64,000 bases of DNA from Gemmatimonadales bacterium. Lineage in GTDB: Bacteria > Gemmatimonadota > Gemmatimonadetes > Palauibacterales > Palauibacteraceae. Within the stretch, counting starts at the first letter, position 1, and every line of letters begins with the position of its first letter. A program made the translations under genes and the position numbers. Positions 36,107 to 45,351 of the stretch are shown in pieces. The stretch spans positions 1 to 64,000 of the forward strand of contig VXQX01000077.1 in the NCBI GenBank assembly GCA_009838765.1, given 5' to 3'. The notes below the pieces were generated by a model. It did not search any database, was not told where the DNA came from, and saw only the letters and a list, made by a program, of their open reading frames with translations.

Positions 36107-37073
36107 GCCGGCGTGCCCGCTCCACGAGGCCGGACGCCCCCGCCTCGACCAACTGTTCCGCCAGCCGGCGGCCGAGTGCGCCGGGCGAAGCGCGAGACCC
36201 CGTACCGGCCGCTTCGACCGGGGGGCCACCGTCCACGTCGTAGACGGCCGCGCGGAGCAGGAGGTCCTCCGCCCGCAGTGACGCGCGGGCGGCGATGGGA
36301 ACCCGGCATCCACCTTCGAGCGCCGCGAGCAGTGCCCGCTCGGCGGTCGTCTCCGCCCGGGCGGCCGGATCGTCGAGCGCCCCGATGCGCGCGGCCGCTC
36401 CGTCCGGCCCGTCGCGACACTGGAGCCCGAGCGCACCTTGACCGGGGGCCGGTAGCCAGTCCTCATCGAGGACGTGGGCGCCGGGGGGCCACACGCCGAG
36501 CCGCCGGAGCCCGGCCGCCGCCAGGACCAGCGCCTCGAAGCGGCCGTCCTCCAGCTTGTGGAGCCGCGTGTCGACATTCCCGCGGATCGGCCGCGGATCG
36601 AGGTCGGTCCGGGCGGCGCGCAACTGAGCGGCGCGGCGCAACGACGACGTGCCGACGCGCGCGCCGGAGGGGAGGCGTCGCAGAAGGTCGCGTCCATCCG
36701 CGTCCCGGGGCGCGGAGTCCGGCGGATTCCGAACCGCGAGATTCCGAACCACGAGCACGTCCCGGGGATCTTCGCGGGTCGGGACGGCGCCCAGCATCAA
36801 CCCGTCGGGGAGGTCCGCCGGCAGATCCTTCAGGGAGTGCACCGCGACATCGATGTCTCCTTCCCGGAGCGAGCGTTCGAGGTCTTCGGTGAACAGCCCC
36901 TTCCCTCCGATCTCCGGAAGCGGCGTCGCGAGATCGCGGTCCCCGGCAGTGGTGATGAACCGGTATTCAACGGGCAGCTCGGGCCAGCGTTCGCGCAGCC
37001 GTTCGCCCACCCAGGCGGCCTGCGCCCGGGAGAGCGGTGACCGCCGCGCCCCGACCACGAGCGGCGCATTCAC
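36096..37073 (-). CDS. hemC: Hydroxymethylbilane synthase
   Basis: 325 residues. Polymerises four porphobilinogens to hydroxymethylbilane in tetrapyrrole synthesis. ARRSPLSRAQAAWV, FTEDLERSLREGDIDVAVHS and LKDLPADLP give the substrate-binding region. EGGCRVP supplies the Cys that holds the dipyrromethane cofactor. Coupled to the acyl-CoA ligase gene upstream by a four-base overlap. Confidence 0.96.
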   Translation of the reverse strand: MNAPLVVGARRSPLSRAQAAWVGERLRERWPELPVEYRFITTAGDRDLATPLPEIGGKGLFTEDLERSLREGDIDVAVHSLKDLPADLPDGLMLGAVPTREDPRDVLVVRNLAVRNPPDSAPRDADGRDLLRRLPSGARVGTSSLRRAAQLRAARTDLDPRPIRGNVDTRLHKLEDGRFEALVLAAAGLRRLGVWPPGAHVLDEDWLPAPGQGALGLQCRDGPDGAAARIGALDDPAARAETTAERALLAALEGGCRVPIAARASLRAEDLLLRAAVYDVDGGPPVEAAGTGSRASPGALGRRLAEQLVEAGASGLVERARRLSP

Positions 37074-38662
37074 CGCCGGCCGACGTGTCCCAGCACGCCG
37101 AGAATGGCCGCCCGGTCAACCTTCCCCACGCCGGTGAGCGGCATCTCCTCCACGAGCGCGATGCGCCGGGGGTGCGCGTACGCGGGTCCGCGCTCGAGCG
37201 TGTAGCGCTTGAGCGATTCGGCCGTGGCCCTCGCCTCCGGCCCGAGTCTGACCACCGCGGCCGGGACCGCGCCCTTGAGGGCGTGGGGCACGGGCACGAC
37301 AGCCGCCTCGCGGACATCAGGATGGGACAGCAGCAGGTCCTCCACCTCCTTGGGATAGATGTTCTCGCCGCCCGAGTTGAACATGTCGTCGGTGCGGCCG
37401 CGGAAGTAGTAGAAGCCCTCCCCGTCGCGGAAGAAGAGGTCGCCCGTGGCGAGCCAGCCGTCCCGGATCCGGGCCGCGTTGACCGCGGGCAGGTTGTGAT
37501 AGCCGGTCGTGACGCCGGGATTCCGAACCCACAGCTCACCGTACTCCGGATCTTCGCGGCCGTCGCGCACGAGCCTGATCTCTCCCTCGGGCCACGCCGT
37601 ACCGCAGCTTCCCCTCGGAGTCGGACGTCCGTCGCGCGCAGGCCCGATCATGACCGGTCCGCCCTCTGTGAGCCCGTAGCTCTCGCCGACTTCAACGCCG
37701 AACGCGCGCTCGACCGCGTGCATCAGTTCGGGCTGCACCGGGGCGGATCCCAGCGTGACCTTCCGGAGCGCCGAGAAATCCAGCTCCGCGATCAGGTCCA
37801 TGCGATCCAGGATCATCGCGAACACGGCGGGGACGGCCCCCACCTGCGTACACCGGTACTCGCTGAGGGCCCGCAGGAAGGATTCCGGGGAGAAGCCGGG
37901 AAGAACGACGACCGAAGCCCCGGCCTGCAGCAAGGGCTTGATGGCCCCGGCCATCGCGTTCTTGTGGTAGAGGGGCACGGCGACGAGCGCCCGGTCGCCC
38001 GGGGCGGCGGGCCAGTACTTCCGCAGGCACCGCACCCACCAGAGCTGCCCTTCGTGGGAGAGGACAACGCCCTTGGGCTTGCCCGTCGACCCCGACGTGT
38101 AGGGCTGGAAGGCCGGGTGGCCGGCGCCGAGCCTCGGAGGGTCGAACCGGGCCGGTGATCCCCCGAGCGCGCGCTCGTAGTCCAGCCACTCGGCGCTGCC
38201 TGGTTCGAGCCTCCGGCCGGCCCCGCCGACGTCCCACCTTGTCTCGATTCCCGACTGTTCGACGACCGCGGCCGAGCGCTCCGTGACGGCGGTCTCGACG
38301 AAGGCGGCCCGGCAGGCCGCGTCCCGCACGATGTGGGCGAGCGACGCCGCCGACAGCTTGAAGTTGAGGGGCACCGGGACAGCCCCGCAGCGCATCCCGC
38401 CGAAGAGGATTTCGACGAACTCGAAGCGGTTCCCGACACTCAGCGCAAACCGGTCGCCGGCTCCGATACCGGCATCCGAGAGCAGGTTGGCCACGCGATC
38501 CATCCGCTCGTTCAGTTCGGCGTAGGTGACCTCGCGGGGGACGGGACGTGAAAGGTCGATGAGCGCGACGCGGCCGGGGAAAGCCTCGGCCGCTTCGCGG
38601 AGCCAGTATCCGAGGTTGGCATCGCGGCCGCGGGAACCGTCGGCCCGCCCGGCGCCGCTCAC
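37070..38662 (-). CDS. AMP-forming acyl-CoA synthetase
   Basis: 530 residues. Core motifs: YTSGSTGKPKGVVLSHEG (ATP binding), YGLTEGGP, GWLATGDLFF and the C-terminal Lys in TGVGKVDR. Activates a carboxylic acid with ATP and CoA; the substrate, probably a medium or long chain, cannot be told. GTG 38662 was chosen because upstream codons are not family-like. It overlaps the stop of the small membrane gene. Confidence 0.9.
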   Translation of the reverse strand: MSGAGRADGSRGRDANLGYWLREAAEAFPGRVALIDLSRPVPREVTYAELNERMDRVANLLSDAGIGAGDRFALSVGNRFEFVEILFGGMRCGAVPVPLNFKLSAASLAHIVRDAACRAAFVETAVTERSAAVVEQSGIETRWDVGGAGRRLEPGSAEWLDYERALGGSPARFDPPRLGAGHPAFQPYTSGSTGKPKGVVLSHEGQLWWVRCLRKYWPAAPGDRALVAVPLYHKNAMAGAIKPLLQAGASVVVLPGFSPESFLRALSEYRCTQVGAVPAVFAMILDRMDLIAELDFSALRKVTLGSAPVQPELMHAVERAFGVEVGESYGLTEGGPVMIGPARDGRPTPRGSCGTAWPEGEIRLVRDGREDPEYGELWVRNPGVTTGYHNLPAVNAARIRDGWLATGDLFFRDGEGFYYFRGRTDDMFNSGGENIYPKEVEDLLLSHPDVREAAVVPVPHALKGAVPAAVVRLGPEARATAESLKRYTLERGPAYAHPRRIALVEEMPLTGVGKVDRAAILGVLGHVGRR

Positions 38663-38880
38663 TCGTCGGACCGCGAGGGGCGCGCGAGCACGGCGATGCA
38701 GGCGACCGTGGCGCCGCAGCCGACGACGACCCACGTCCAGCCGCCGCCCCCGCCCGTCCGCATGACCGACGAGACGCCCCACAGCGCCACCGCGTTCGCG
38801 ACCAGGTTGAGAACGAGTCCCCAGACCCGCCCCGACCAGGGTCCGACCCGTCGTGCGAGAAGCCGGTCCACGGCGCTCAT
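38659..38880 (-). CDS. Small two-helix membrane protein
   Basis: 73 residues. Two helices (VWGLVLNLVANAVALWGV and WVVVGCGATVACIAVLA) and a short charged tail. Its ATG overlaps the stop of the Nramp-related gene (TGATG) and its stop overlaps the ligase gene. Unknown role. Confidence 0.65.
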   Translation of the reverse strand: MSAVDRLLARRVGPWSGRVWGLVLNLVANAVALWGVSSVMRTGGGGGWTWVVVGCGATVACIAVLARPSRSDE

Positions 38881-40217
38881 CACCACCACCCCAGCCGATT
38901 GAAGACGTACGTGACGGCGATCGCGTTGAGGAGGGTCACTTGGAGCAGGATCCCGAGGTTCCACAGGTAGGACCGACAGCGGTCAGCGCCGAGGAGTTCC
39001 CGGTCGTTCAGCAGGAGGTACATCGACCATCCGACGACGTTGTTCGCCAGCGAGAGAAAGGCCGCGATCGCGATCACGAGCCACACCGGACGGGCATTCC
39101 AGGCGGCCAGGAAGGCGACCTGCGGCAGCAGCGCACTGACCCTCCAGCGCCACGACGACGTGTCGGGCTCCCAGCCGAAGGCCTCGTGGACGGCCATCGC
39201 CCCCGCCAGGCTCATCCCGACCGTCGTCGTGATCGGCACGGCCAGAAAACCCGCGTAGAAAAGGATCTGCGACCACGTGGGTCCGAGGAGCGGCATGAGG
39301 GCGGCCGCCAGTTCGGGCGCCGAGTCGGGGGTGACCCCCTGCGGAAACAGCGTCGCCGCGAACACGCCGATCATCAGAAAGTTGATGACGACGAACGGTA
39401 CGAAAAGCCCGGCGATGAGGTCGAAGCGGGCCAGCGATTCGTGTTTCCGCCCCCAGCCCCGGCCGAGTCCCGCGTAGTGGAAGAAGACCCAGTCCATGAC
39501 CCCGACGGCGGCGGCGGACGACGCGATGAAGAGGTCCAGACCCTCCCCGCCTCCGGGCAGCCACGGCACGAAGAAGCCGCGCGCCGCCGCGCCCCAGTCG
39601 ACGCCCACCAGCAGCAGCACGGCTCCGAACGCGAGGATCATGACGGCGATGCCGCTCTTCATGACCGCCTCGACGAGCCGCGTCCCCCGGCCTCCCCGGC
39701 GCCCGTAGCTGAGGATGAGCGCGCTCGTGACCCCGCAGTAGAGGAGCCAGTTGTACTCGGCGGGGAACGTGAAGCCGGCAAACGGCGCCAGCGACTCGAT
39801 GAGATGGGTGCCGAGCGCGACCTGGCCGAAGTTGAAGATCACGGCGACCGCGGCGGTGCCGACGAGGCCGGTCATCAGGGACCCGATGACCCATGAGTGG
39901 CGCCGGTTCTGTGTCGGAATGACGCGGAAGCCGCCCCGGCAGGTGAAACGGGCCATCGCGGCCATCATGAAGAGGCCCAGCCCCGCACTCAACCAGATGA
40001 GCCACAGGGTGCGGTAGCCGAAGGTGGCGCCCGACAGCATCGAAGCCGTGAGCGTGCCGGCACCGAGCGTGAGCGCCGCCCCCATGAACCCCGGCCCGGC
40101 CAGGCGGGCGTAGCCACCGAGCCTGCGGTGCCACGGCGCGTCGGCGAGCTGTGCCATCCGGTCGGCTTCGGCATCCAGGACCGCCCGCGGGATCTTGCGG
40201 GCGATCGGATAGTTCAC
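38880..40217 (-). CDS. Nramp-related membrane transporter
   Basis: 445 residues, about 11 helices. Overall pattern and GPGFMGAALTLGAGTLTAS fit the Nramp superfamily. The metal-binding DPGN of TM1 is replaced by GAGT and the TM6 MPH is not seen. It may therefore carry something other than Mn2+ or Fe2+, as in Nramp-related Mg2+ or other branches. GTG 40217 overlaps the stop of the oxidoreductase gene. Confidence 0.75.
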   Translation of the reverse strand: MNYPIARKIPRAVLDAEADRMAQLADAPWHRRLGGYARLAGPGFMGAALTLGAGTLTASMLSGATFGYRTLWLIWLSAGLGLFMMAAMARFTCRGGFRVIPTQNRRHSWVIGSLMTGLVGTAAVAVIFNFGQVALGTHLIESLAPFAGFTFPAEYNWLLYCGVTSALILSYGRRGGRGTRLVEAVMKSGIAVMILAFGAVLLLVGVDWGAAARGFFVPWLPGGGEGLDLFIASSAAAVGVMDWVFFHYAGLGRGWGRKHESLARFDLIAGLFVPFVVINFLMIGVFAATLFPQGVTPDSAPELAAALMPLLGPTWSQILFYAGFLAVPITTTVGMSLAGAMAVHEAFGWEPDTSSWRWRVSALLPQVAFLAAWNARPVWLVIAIAAFLSLANNVVGWSMYLLLNDRELLGADRCRSYLWNLGILLQVTLLNAIAVTYVFNRLGWW

Positions 40218-41224
40218 GGGGTCAGAATCGATTTTCCGAATACGGCGCGCTCCATGAGTTCGCGCATCGCCGCGCGGCTCTCGTCGATGGGCCTGACGGC
40301 GTGGATGACCGGGTCGAGTTCGCCGCCCGCCACCATGTCGAGCAGCCGCGCCAGCCCCTCGCGGCTCCAACCGTCCGATCCGATGATCGACTGCTCGAAG
40401 CTCCAGATGTAACGGATGTCCGTGCGCGGGTCGTAGCCGGCGGTGGCCCCGCAGGTAACCATGCGGCCCTGGAAGCGCAGCGCCTTCAGGCTGGCGGCCC
40501 ACGTGGTCCCGCCGATGTAGTTGATCACGGCGTCCACGCCTCCGGCGTCGGGATCGTGGTAGCGGGGCCGGCCCGCGATCGCCCGCACTTGGCGCACCAG
40601 TTCGGCGGAGTCGGAGGGCAGCACGTGATCCGCCCCCAGCGCGCGGAGCCGTTCGAGCTTCCAGCGCGAGCCTCCGGTGGCGATGATCCGCGCCCCGGTT
40701 CGCTTGCAGAGCTGGACGCAGCCACAGCCCACGCCGCCCGTCGCCCCCAGGATCAGCACCGTCTCGCCCGGTTGTATCCGGGCGCGGTCCTCGATCATGC
40801 GCAGGGCGGTCCCGTACGCGACGGGCAGGGCGGCGGCCTGCTCGAACGAAACGCCGTCGGGAACCGACAGCAGATTCCCGAGGGGGACGGCGAGGTACTC
40901 GGCGGCCGCGCCCGGAGCCTTCTCGCCCAGCATGCCGCGGCCCTCGATCAACGGGTCGATCAGCACGCGGTCCCCGACCCGCCGTCCGGCCGCGTCCGTC
41001 CCGGGTCCGAAGCCGGCGATCTCTCCCGCCGCGTCGCCACACGGCGTCATGGGGAGCGGGACTCGCAGCCCCGTCGTGCCGCCCAGCATCATCGGATCGA
41101 AACCGTTGAGCCCGCAGGCCCGGATCCGGACCAGGGCTTCCCCGGGCGCGGGTTCCGGGTCGGGGACCTCGCCCACGTAGAGTTGGTCGGCGTCGCCGTG
41201 GGCGTCGTAGAGGACCGCCTTCAC
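40214..41224 (-). CDS. Quinone oxidoreductase-like MDR enzyme
   Basis: 336 residues of the zinc-free medium-chain dehydrogenase family. NADPH-binding motif is GATGGVGCGCVQL; the N-terminal GroES-like fold has CGLNGFDPMM. Likely reduces quinones or activated alkenes with NAD(P)H. GTG 41224 starts five bases from the end of repeat copy 2. The longer open frame upstream runs through the repeat and is rejected. Confidence 0.88.
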   Translation of the reverse strand: MKAVLYDAHGDADQLYVGEVPDPEPAPGEALVRIRACGLNGFDPMMLGGTTGLRVPLPMTPCGDAAGEIAGFGPGTDAAGRRVGDRVLIDPLIEGRGMLGEKAPGAAAEYLAVPLGNLLSVPDGVSFEQAAALPVAYGTALRMIEDRARIQPGETVLILGATGGVGCGCVQLCKRTGARIIATGGSRWKLERLRALGADHVLPSDSAELVRQVRAIAGRPRYHDPDAGGVDAVINYIGGTTWAASLKALRFQGRMVTCGATAGYDPRTDIRYIWSFEQSIIGSDGWSREGLARLLDMVAGGELDPVIHAVRPIDESRAAMRELMERAVFGKSILTP

Positions 41225-41228
41225 ACTG

Positions 41229-41413
41229 GCAGTCCGTGGCAAAACCCTGCGTCGGCGCCGAGAGCGGCGAGGCGCTCGGCGGGGACCCCTCTGGGGAGAG
41301 GCGCGACGAGGGAGCATAGCAGGGCTGTGTGACCGAGGAGCAACGCAGAGCGTAGCGTTTCAGGCGAGATGCATTCGCCGCTCGAACGCAGCAGGGGTTT
41401 TGCCACGGGCTGC
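41229..41413. repeat. MITE-like palindromic repeat, copy 2
   Basis: About 185 bp, same family as copy 1, seen best on the minus strand. Both ends match copy 1, including the terminal GCAGYCCGTGGCAAAACCC. The conserved core is present, but the CCCCAGAGGGG block and the CAGGCGA block have swapped sides relative to copy 1. One end touches the TAG of the thioesterase gene and the other lies five bases before the MDR start codon. Confidence 0.8.
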
Positions 41414-41856
41414 TAGCCCACCAGGGACGAGTAAGTCCCGCGTCCGACGGCGCACAAGCGACCCTGGTCGTCGTGCACGTCGATGTCCGACACCGAGATC
41501 GTGCGGCCGAAACGCCGCAGACGGGCCGTGGCGAGCAGATAGGGGCCGGTGCAGGGACGGAGGTAGTCGACGCGCAGCGAGATGGTCGGCACCCCGCCTC
41601 CCGCTCGCACGGCGACGACCATGTCTCCGGCGATGTCGATCAGCGACGCGACCGGACCGCCGTGATATATCGTGCCGTCACCGCGCGTCAGCTCCGGTTG
41701 TTTTGCCATCCGGAGGACCGCCGTGTCTTCGCCCAGCTCCTCGAGCGTGACGCCGAGTGCGACGATCGCCTCCGAGTCGGCGAGGATGGACTCGATGAGA
41801 GACCGTGCGTCCGCATCCCGAACCCCGCCGGTCCGCGCCGCGCGGGACCTCGTCAT
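41413..41856 (-). CDS. PaaI/hotdog-fold thioesterase
   Basis: 147 residues. The hotdog core has TIYHGGPVASLIDIAGDM, TISLRVDYLRPC and VHDDQGRLCAVGRGTY. HGG with the nearby Asp suits the PaaI-type acyl-CoA thioesterases. ATG 41856 overlaps the antiporter gene by ATGA, placing it at the end of the Mrp-like operon. Its TAG coincides with the repeat edge. Confidence 0.88.
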   Translation of the reverse strand: MTRSRAARTGGVRDADARSLIESILADSEAIVALGVTLEELGEDTAVLRMAKQPELTRGDGTIYHGGPVASLIDIAGDMVVAVRAGGGVPTISLRVDYLRPCTGPYLLATARLRRFGRTISVSDIDVHDDQGRLCAVGRGTYSSLVG

Positions 41857-43580
41857 GGCGGCGGGAGAGCGCTCGTGAGCGGGGTACTCGCGTAGTAGAG
41901 GAGCAGGAAGAGGAGGAGCAGGATGGCGACCCAGATGACGGAGGTGCCGGTAGGCCAGGTGCGACCCAGCACCCCCGTCGGGCCCATGTAGCGCCGGGCC
42001 GATCCGATCACGCTGCCGGCCACGGTCACGGTGCGCGCCGCGACGGCATCCCTCAGCCGCGACGCAACGCCCCCGGCCGCGAACGCCAGTCCCCTGCCGA
42101 AGCGGCGATAGAACCAGTCCGCGTCCAGGTTCGTCGAGGGCAACTCGTGCGGCTCCCGGTCGGTGAGCCGAAGCCACACGAAGGCGAGCACGGCGAAGAA
42201 GAGCAGCTGCAACTGGCTGATCACGTGCGCGGAGGTGAACGGTTCGTACGTCACCTCGTACGGCAGGTTCGGATACAGGAACAGCGTCGGCCACGTCCCG
42301 TTGAAGACGCAGAGGAAGGCCGCCATCCCCATCGCGATGAGCATGCTCGTCGGCGCCTCCTTCGTGCAGATCCCGGAATCCGGGCCGAAGAAGCCGTAGA
42401 ACGGGATCTTGATCCCCGCGTGGTGGAGCACGCCGGCGGAGGCGAAGAGGAGGAAGAGCCACACGACATCGAGGTTCTGCTCCAGCGCGGCAGCCATCAC
42501 CATCGACTTGCTCACGAACCCGCTGAACAGCGGGAAGGCGGAGATGGAGGCGGCGCCGACGACGCAGAGCGCCGCCGTCTTCGGCATGCTCTTGTAGAGT
42601 CCGCCCAGTTCGCTGCACTTCGTCGTACCGGTGCGATAGAGCAGCGCGCCGGTCGACATGAAGAGGAGTCCCTTGAAGAGCACGTCGTTGAAGGCGTGCG
42701 CAACGGCACCGTTCATGGCCATCTCGGTGCCGATCCCGACGCCGCACACCATGAAGCCGATCTGGTTGATCATGCTGTAGCCGAGCACCCGGCGCAGATC
42801 GTTCTCGATCACGGCGTAGAAGATCGGGAACATCGTCATCACGACGCCGACGTAGATCAGCAGCTCCTCGCCCTGGTATCCCCGCGCCAGGGCGTAGACG
42901 GCGACCTTGGTCGTGAACGCGCTCAGGAAGACGGCGCCGCTGTAGGTGGCCTCGGGATAAGCGTCCGTGAGCCAGTTGTGGAGCAGCGGAAAGGCCGCCT
43001 TGATCCCGATCCCGAGCAGGATGAGGTTCGTGCCGAGCGCCCCGGTCTCCATGGGTCCGAACGCGACGGAGCCGGTGGTCCGCGCGTGGGCGATGATCCC
43101 GGCCAGGAGGACGACGCCGGATCCGACCTGCACCAGGAGGTAGCGGATCCCCGCCCGGTAGGAACGCTCCGTGCCCCGCGCCCACACGAGGAAGACGGAA
43201 CTCAGCGCCAGGAGCTCCCAGAAGACGAAGAGCGTGATCAGGTCGCCGGCCTGCACGGCGCCCACCGCGGCGCCCGCGTAGACGAGCGCCGAGACGTCCT
43301 CCAGCGCGCTTCCTCCGCGCCGCGCGAAGATGAGCCCGATGAAGGCCGCGATGTGGAAGAGCCACCCGAAGATCCGGCTCAGCCCGTCGATCCGGACGAG
43401 CGTCAGTTCGTACGAGAAGATCGAGATCTGCCCGAACTCCCCTTCTCCCAACGCGAGAAGGGCGGCGAGGCTCGCGGCGGGGAGGAGGAGGACCCAGCCG
43501 GTACGCGCGCGGCCCCGAAGGAGAGGCACGAGCAGCGCCCCGAGGATCATGACGGCGGCCGGAGGAAGGCTACCGATCAT
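41853..43580 (-). CDS. Proton-conducting antiporter-like subunit (NuoM/MrpD family), third copy
   Basis: 575 residues, about 14 helices plus a long tail. Conserved core: QAGDLITLFVFWELLALSS with the TM5 Glu, GIKAAFPLLHNWLTDAYPEA with the TM7 Lys, and MINQIGFMVCGVGIG. Related to complex I subunits M/N and Mrp D. The C-terminal extension with a Y-rich helix is unusual. Third antiporter-like subunit in this cluster. Confidence 0.88.
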   Translation of the reverse strand: MIGSLPPAAVMILGALLVPLLRGRARTGWVLLLPAASLAALLALGEGEFGQISIFSYELTLVRIDGLSRIFGWLFHIAAFIGLIFARRGGSALEDVSALVYAGAAVGAVQAGDLITLFVFWELLALSSVFLVWARGTERSYRAGIRYLLVQVGSGVVLLAGIIAHARTTGSVAFGPMETGALGTNLILLGIGIKAAFPLLHNWLTDAYPEATYSGAVFLSAFTTKVAVYALARGYQGEELLIYVGVVMTMFPIFYAVIENDLRRVLGYSMINQIGFMVCGVGIGTEMAMNGAVAHAFNDVLFKGLLFMSTGALLYRTGTTKCSELGGLYKSMPKTAALCVVGAASISAFPLFSGFVSKSMVMAAALEQNLDVVWLFLLFASAGVLHHAGIKIPFYGFFGPDSGICTKEAPTSMLIAMGMAAFLCVFNGTWPTLFLYPNLPYEVTYEPFTSAHVISQLQLLFFAVLAFVWLRLTDREPHELPSTNLDADWFYRRFGRGLAFAAGGVASRLRDAVAARTVTVAGSVIGSARRYMGPTGVLGRTWPTGTSVIWVAILLLLFLLLYYASTPLTSALPPP

Positions 43581-43881
43581 AGTAGTCCTCGTCCCGCATC
43601 ACGCCCTTCCGGAGCGCCTTGGCGGTGTAGACGATCACCGTGTAGGCGAGGAAGCCGTAGACGGCGTAGAAGGGCGGCAGACCCTCCCAGTCGCGCTCGG
43701 GGTGGCGCAACTCGTGCCACCCCATTCGCTGCTGCAGGAAGTTCACGAAGTCGAGCGCAAACAGCACGCCGCACACCACGATCAGGATCGCGATGAGGCG
43801 CTTCCAGCGCTTGGGATCGTCGAAGTAGTGCCGGCCCCGGTCATTCACCTTGCCGCCCGTGTCGTGCGTGTCTGCGGCCAT
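43570..43881 (-). CDS. Small membrane protein of the Mrp-like cluster
   Basis: 103 residues. Two helices (KRLIAILIVVCGVLFALDFV and FYAVYGFLAYTVIVYTAKAL) around a soluble loop rich in Trp, His and Glu (MGWHELRHPERDWEG). Lies between two antiporter-like genes and overlaps the next by 11 bases. No family recognised; probably an extra subunit. Confidence 0.75.
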   Translation of the reverse strand: MAADTHDTGGKVNDRGRHYFDDPKRWKRLIAILIVVCGVLFALDFVNFLQQRMGWHELRHPERDWEGLPPFYAVYGFLAYTVIVYTAKALRKGVMRDEDYYDR

Positions 43882-43884
43882 GGC

Positions 43885-45351
43885 TTACCCTCCGCCCAGG
43901 GGAACGAGCAGGCGATACACATCGTCCGCGAAGAAGAAGAGGACGATGCAGCCGAGCGCCGTGAACGAGAGCGCCGCGACGCAGAACGCCGGCGCCTCCC
44001 TGAAGCGCGGCGGGTCCGAACCATCGGCGGGCTTCGAGAAGAACGCCCGGATGGGGATCGGGACGAGGTACGCGATGTTCAGCAGCGAACTGACCATGAG
44101 GACCGCGACGAGGAGGATCTGGCCGGCGTCCAGCGCCCCGAGCGCCAGGTACCACTTGCTCCAGCTTCCGCCGAGGGGCGGGACGCCGATGACGCTGAGT
44201 GCCCCAATGAGGAACGCCGCCATCGTGATCGGCATCGCGCGGCCCAGCCCGCGCATGTCGCTGATCTCCGTCTTGTGCGCCGCGACGTAGATCGCGCCGG
44301 CGCAGAAGAAGAGGGTGATCTTGCCGAAGGCGTGCATCAGGATGTGCATGCTGCCGCCGACCACGCCCCAGGCGTTCGCGAGCGCCGCCCCGAGGACGAT
44401 ATAGGAGAGCTGGCTCACCGTGGAGTAGGCGAGGCGCCGCTTGAGGTTGTCCTGCGCCATGGCGACGAGCGAGCCCGCGATGACGGTGAACCCCGCGGCG
44501 TACATGAGCCACACGCTGATCCCCGTCGAGGTCAGGAGATCGAGGCCAAAGATGTAAATGACGACCTTCATGATCGTGAACACGCCCGCCTTCACGACCG
44601 CGACCGCGTGCAGGAGCGCGCTCACCGGCGTTGGCGCGACCATGGCGGCGGGGAGCCAGCGGTGGACCGGCATGAGGGCGGCCTTCCCCGTCCCGAAGAC
44701 GAAGAGCGCGAGCAGAACGAGGAGGACGCCATCGCTCGCCCGGCCGGCCAGGATCCCTCCGACGCGGAAGTCGAGCGTGCCTGCGACGACCCAGGTCCAC
44801 GCCACCGCGAGGAGGAGAAACGCGACGGATGTGCTGACGAGGATCCCCAGATACGTGCGGGCGCCCCTCATCGCCTTCGGCGTCCCGTGGTGCGAGACGA
44901 GCGGATAGGTCGAGAGCGTCAGCACCTCGTAGAACAGGAACAGCGTGAGCAGGTTGCCCGCGAGCGCCACGCCCATGGCGGCGCTGATGGAGACCGCGAA
45001 GCAGACGTAGAACCGCGTCTGGTGCGCCTCGGCGTGCCCCCGCATGTAGCCGATCGAGTACAGCGAAGTGACGATCCAGAGCCCGGACGCCACCAGGGCG
45101 AAGAGCATGCCGAGGGGCTCCAGCCGGAGCACGAGGGAGAGGCCGGCGGGGAGCAGCCGCACCATGAGCACCCCGGGCATCTCGCCGGCAAGGACGTGCG
45201 GCACGAGCGACGCGACGAACCAGAAGAGCGCCACGCCGGTGGCGAGCGTGACGGCTTCCCGGACGTTGGGCCACCGGCCGAGCAGCGCGATGAGCACGGC
45301 GCCGGCGAGCGGGATCGCCAGCGCCCAGTACAGCGGGACCATGCCGCTCAC
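43885..45351 (-). CDS. Proton-conducting antiporter-like subunit (MrpD family), second copy
   Basis: 488 residues, about 14 helices. GNLLTLFLFYEVLTLSTYPL has the TM5 Glu, ALMPVHRWLPAAMVAPTPVS the TM7 region with HRWLP, and YSTVSQLSYIVLG is typical. Coupled to the first MrpD gene by GTGA (GTG 45351); ATG 45342 is an alternative start. Confidence 0.9.
   Translation of the reverse strand: MSGMVPLYWALAIPLAGAVLIALLGRWPNVREAVTLATGVALFWFVASLVPHVLAGEMPGVLMVRLLPAGLSLVLRLEPLGMLFALVASGLWIVTSLYSIGYMRGHAEAHQTRFYVCFAVSISAAMGVALAGNLLTLFLFYEVLTLSTYPLVSHHGTPKAMRGARTYLGILVSTSVAFLLLAVAWTWVVAGTLDFRVGGILAGRASDGVLLVLLALFVFGTGKAALMPVHRWLPAAMVAPTPVSALLHAVAVVKAGVFTIMKVVIYIFGLDLLTSTGISVWLMYAAGFTVIAGSLVAMAQDNLKRRLAYSTVSQLSYIVLGAALANAWGVVGGSMHILMHAFGKITLFFCAGAIYVAAHKTEISDMRGLGRAMPITMAAFLIGALSVIGVPPLGGSWSKWYLALGALDAGQILLVAVLMVSSLLNIAYLVPIPIRAFFSKPADGSDPPRFREAPAFCVAALSFTALGCIVLFFFADDVYRLLVPLGGG

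Noticed and set aside
41221-41406. Small frame in repeat copy 2 encoding a peptide that ends DAGFCHGLP
   Set aside because: Lies wholly in the palindromic repeat; shared with copy 1 because the DNA is shared. No ribosome site seen.
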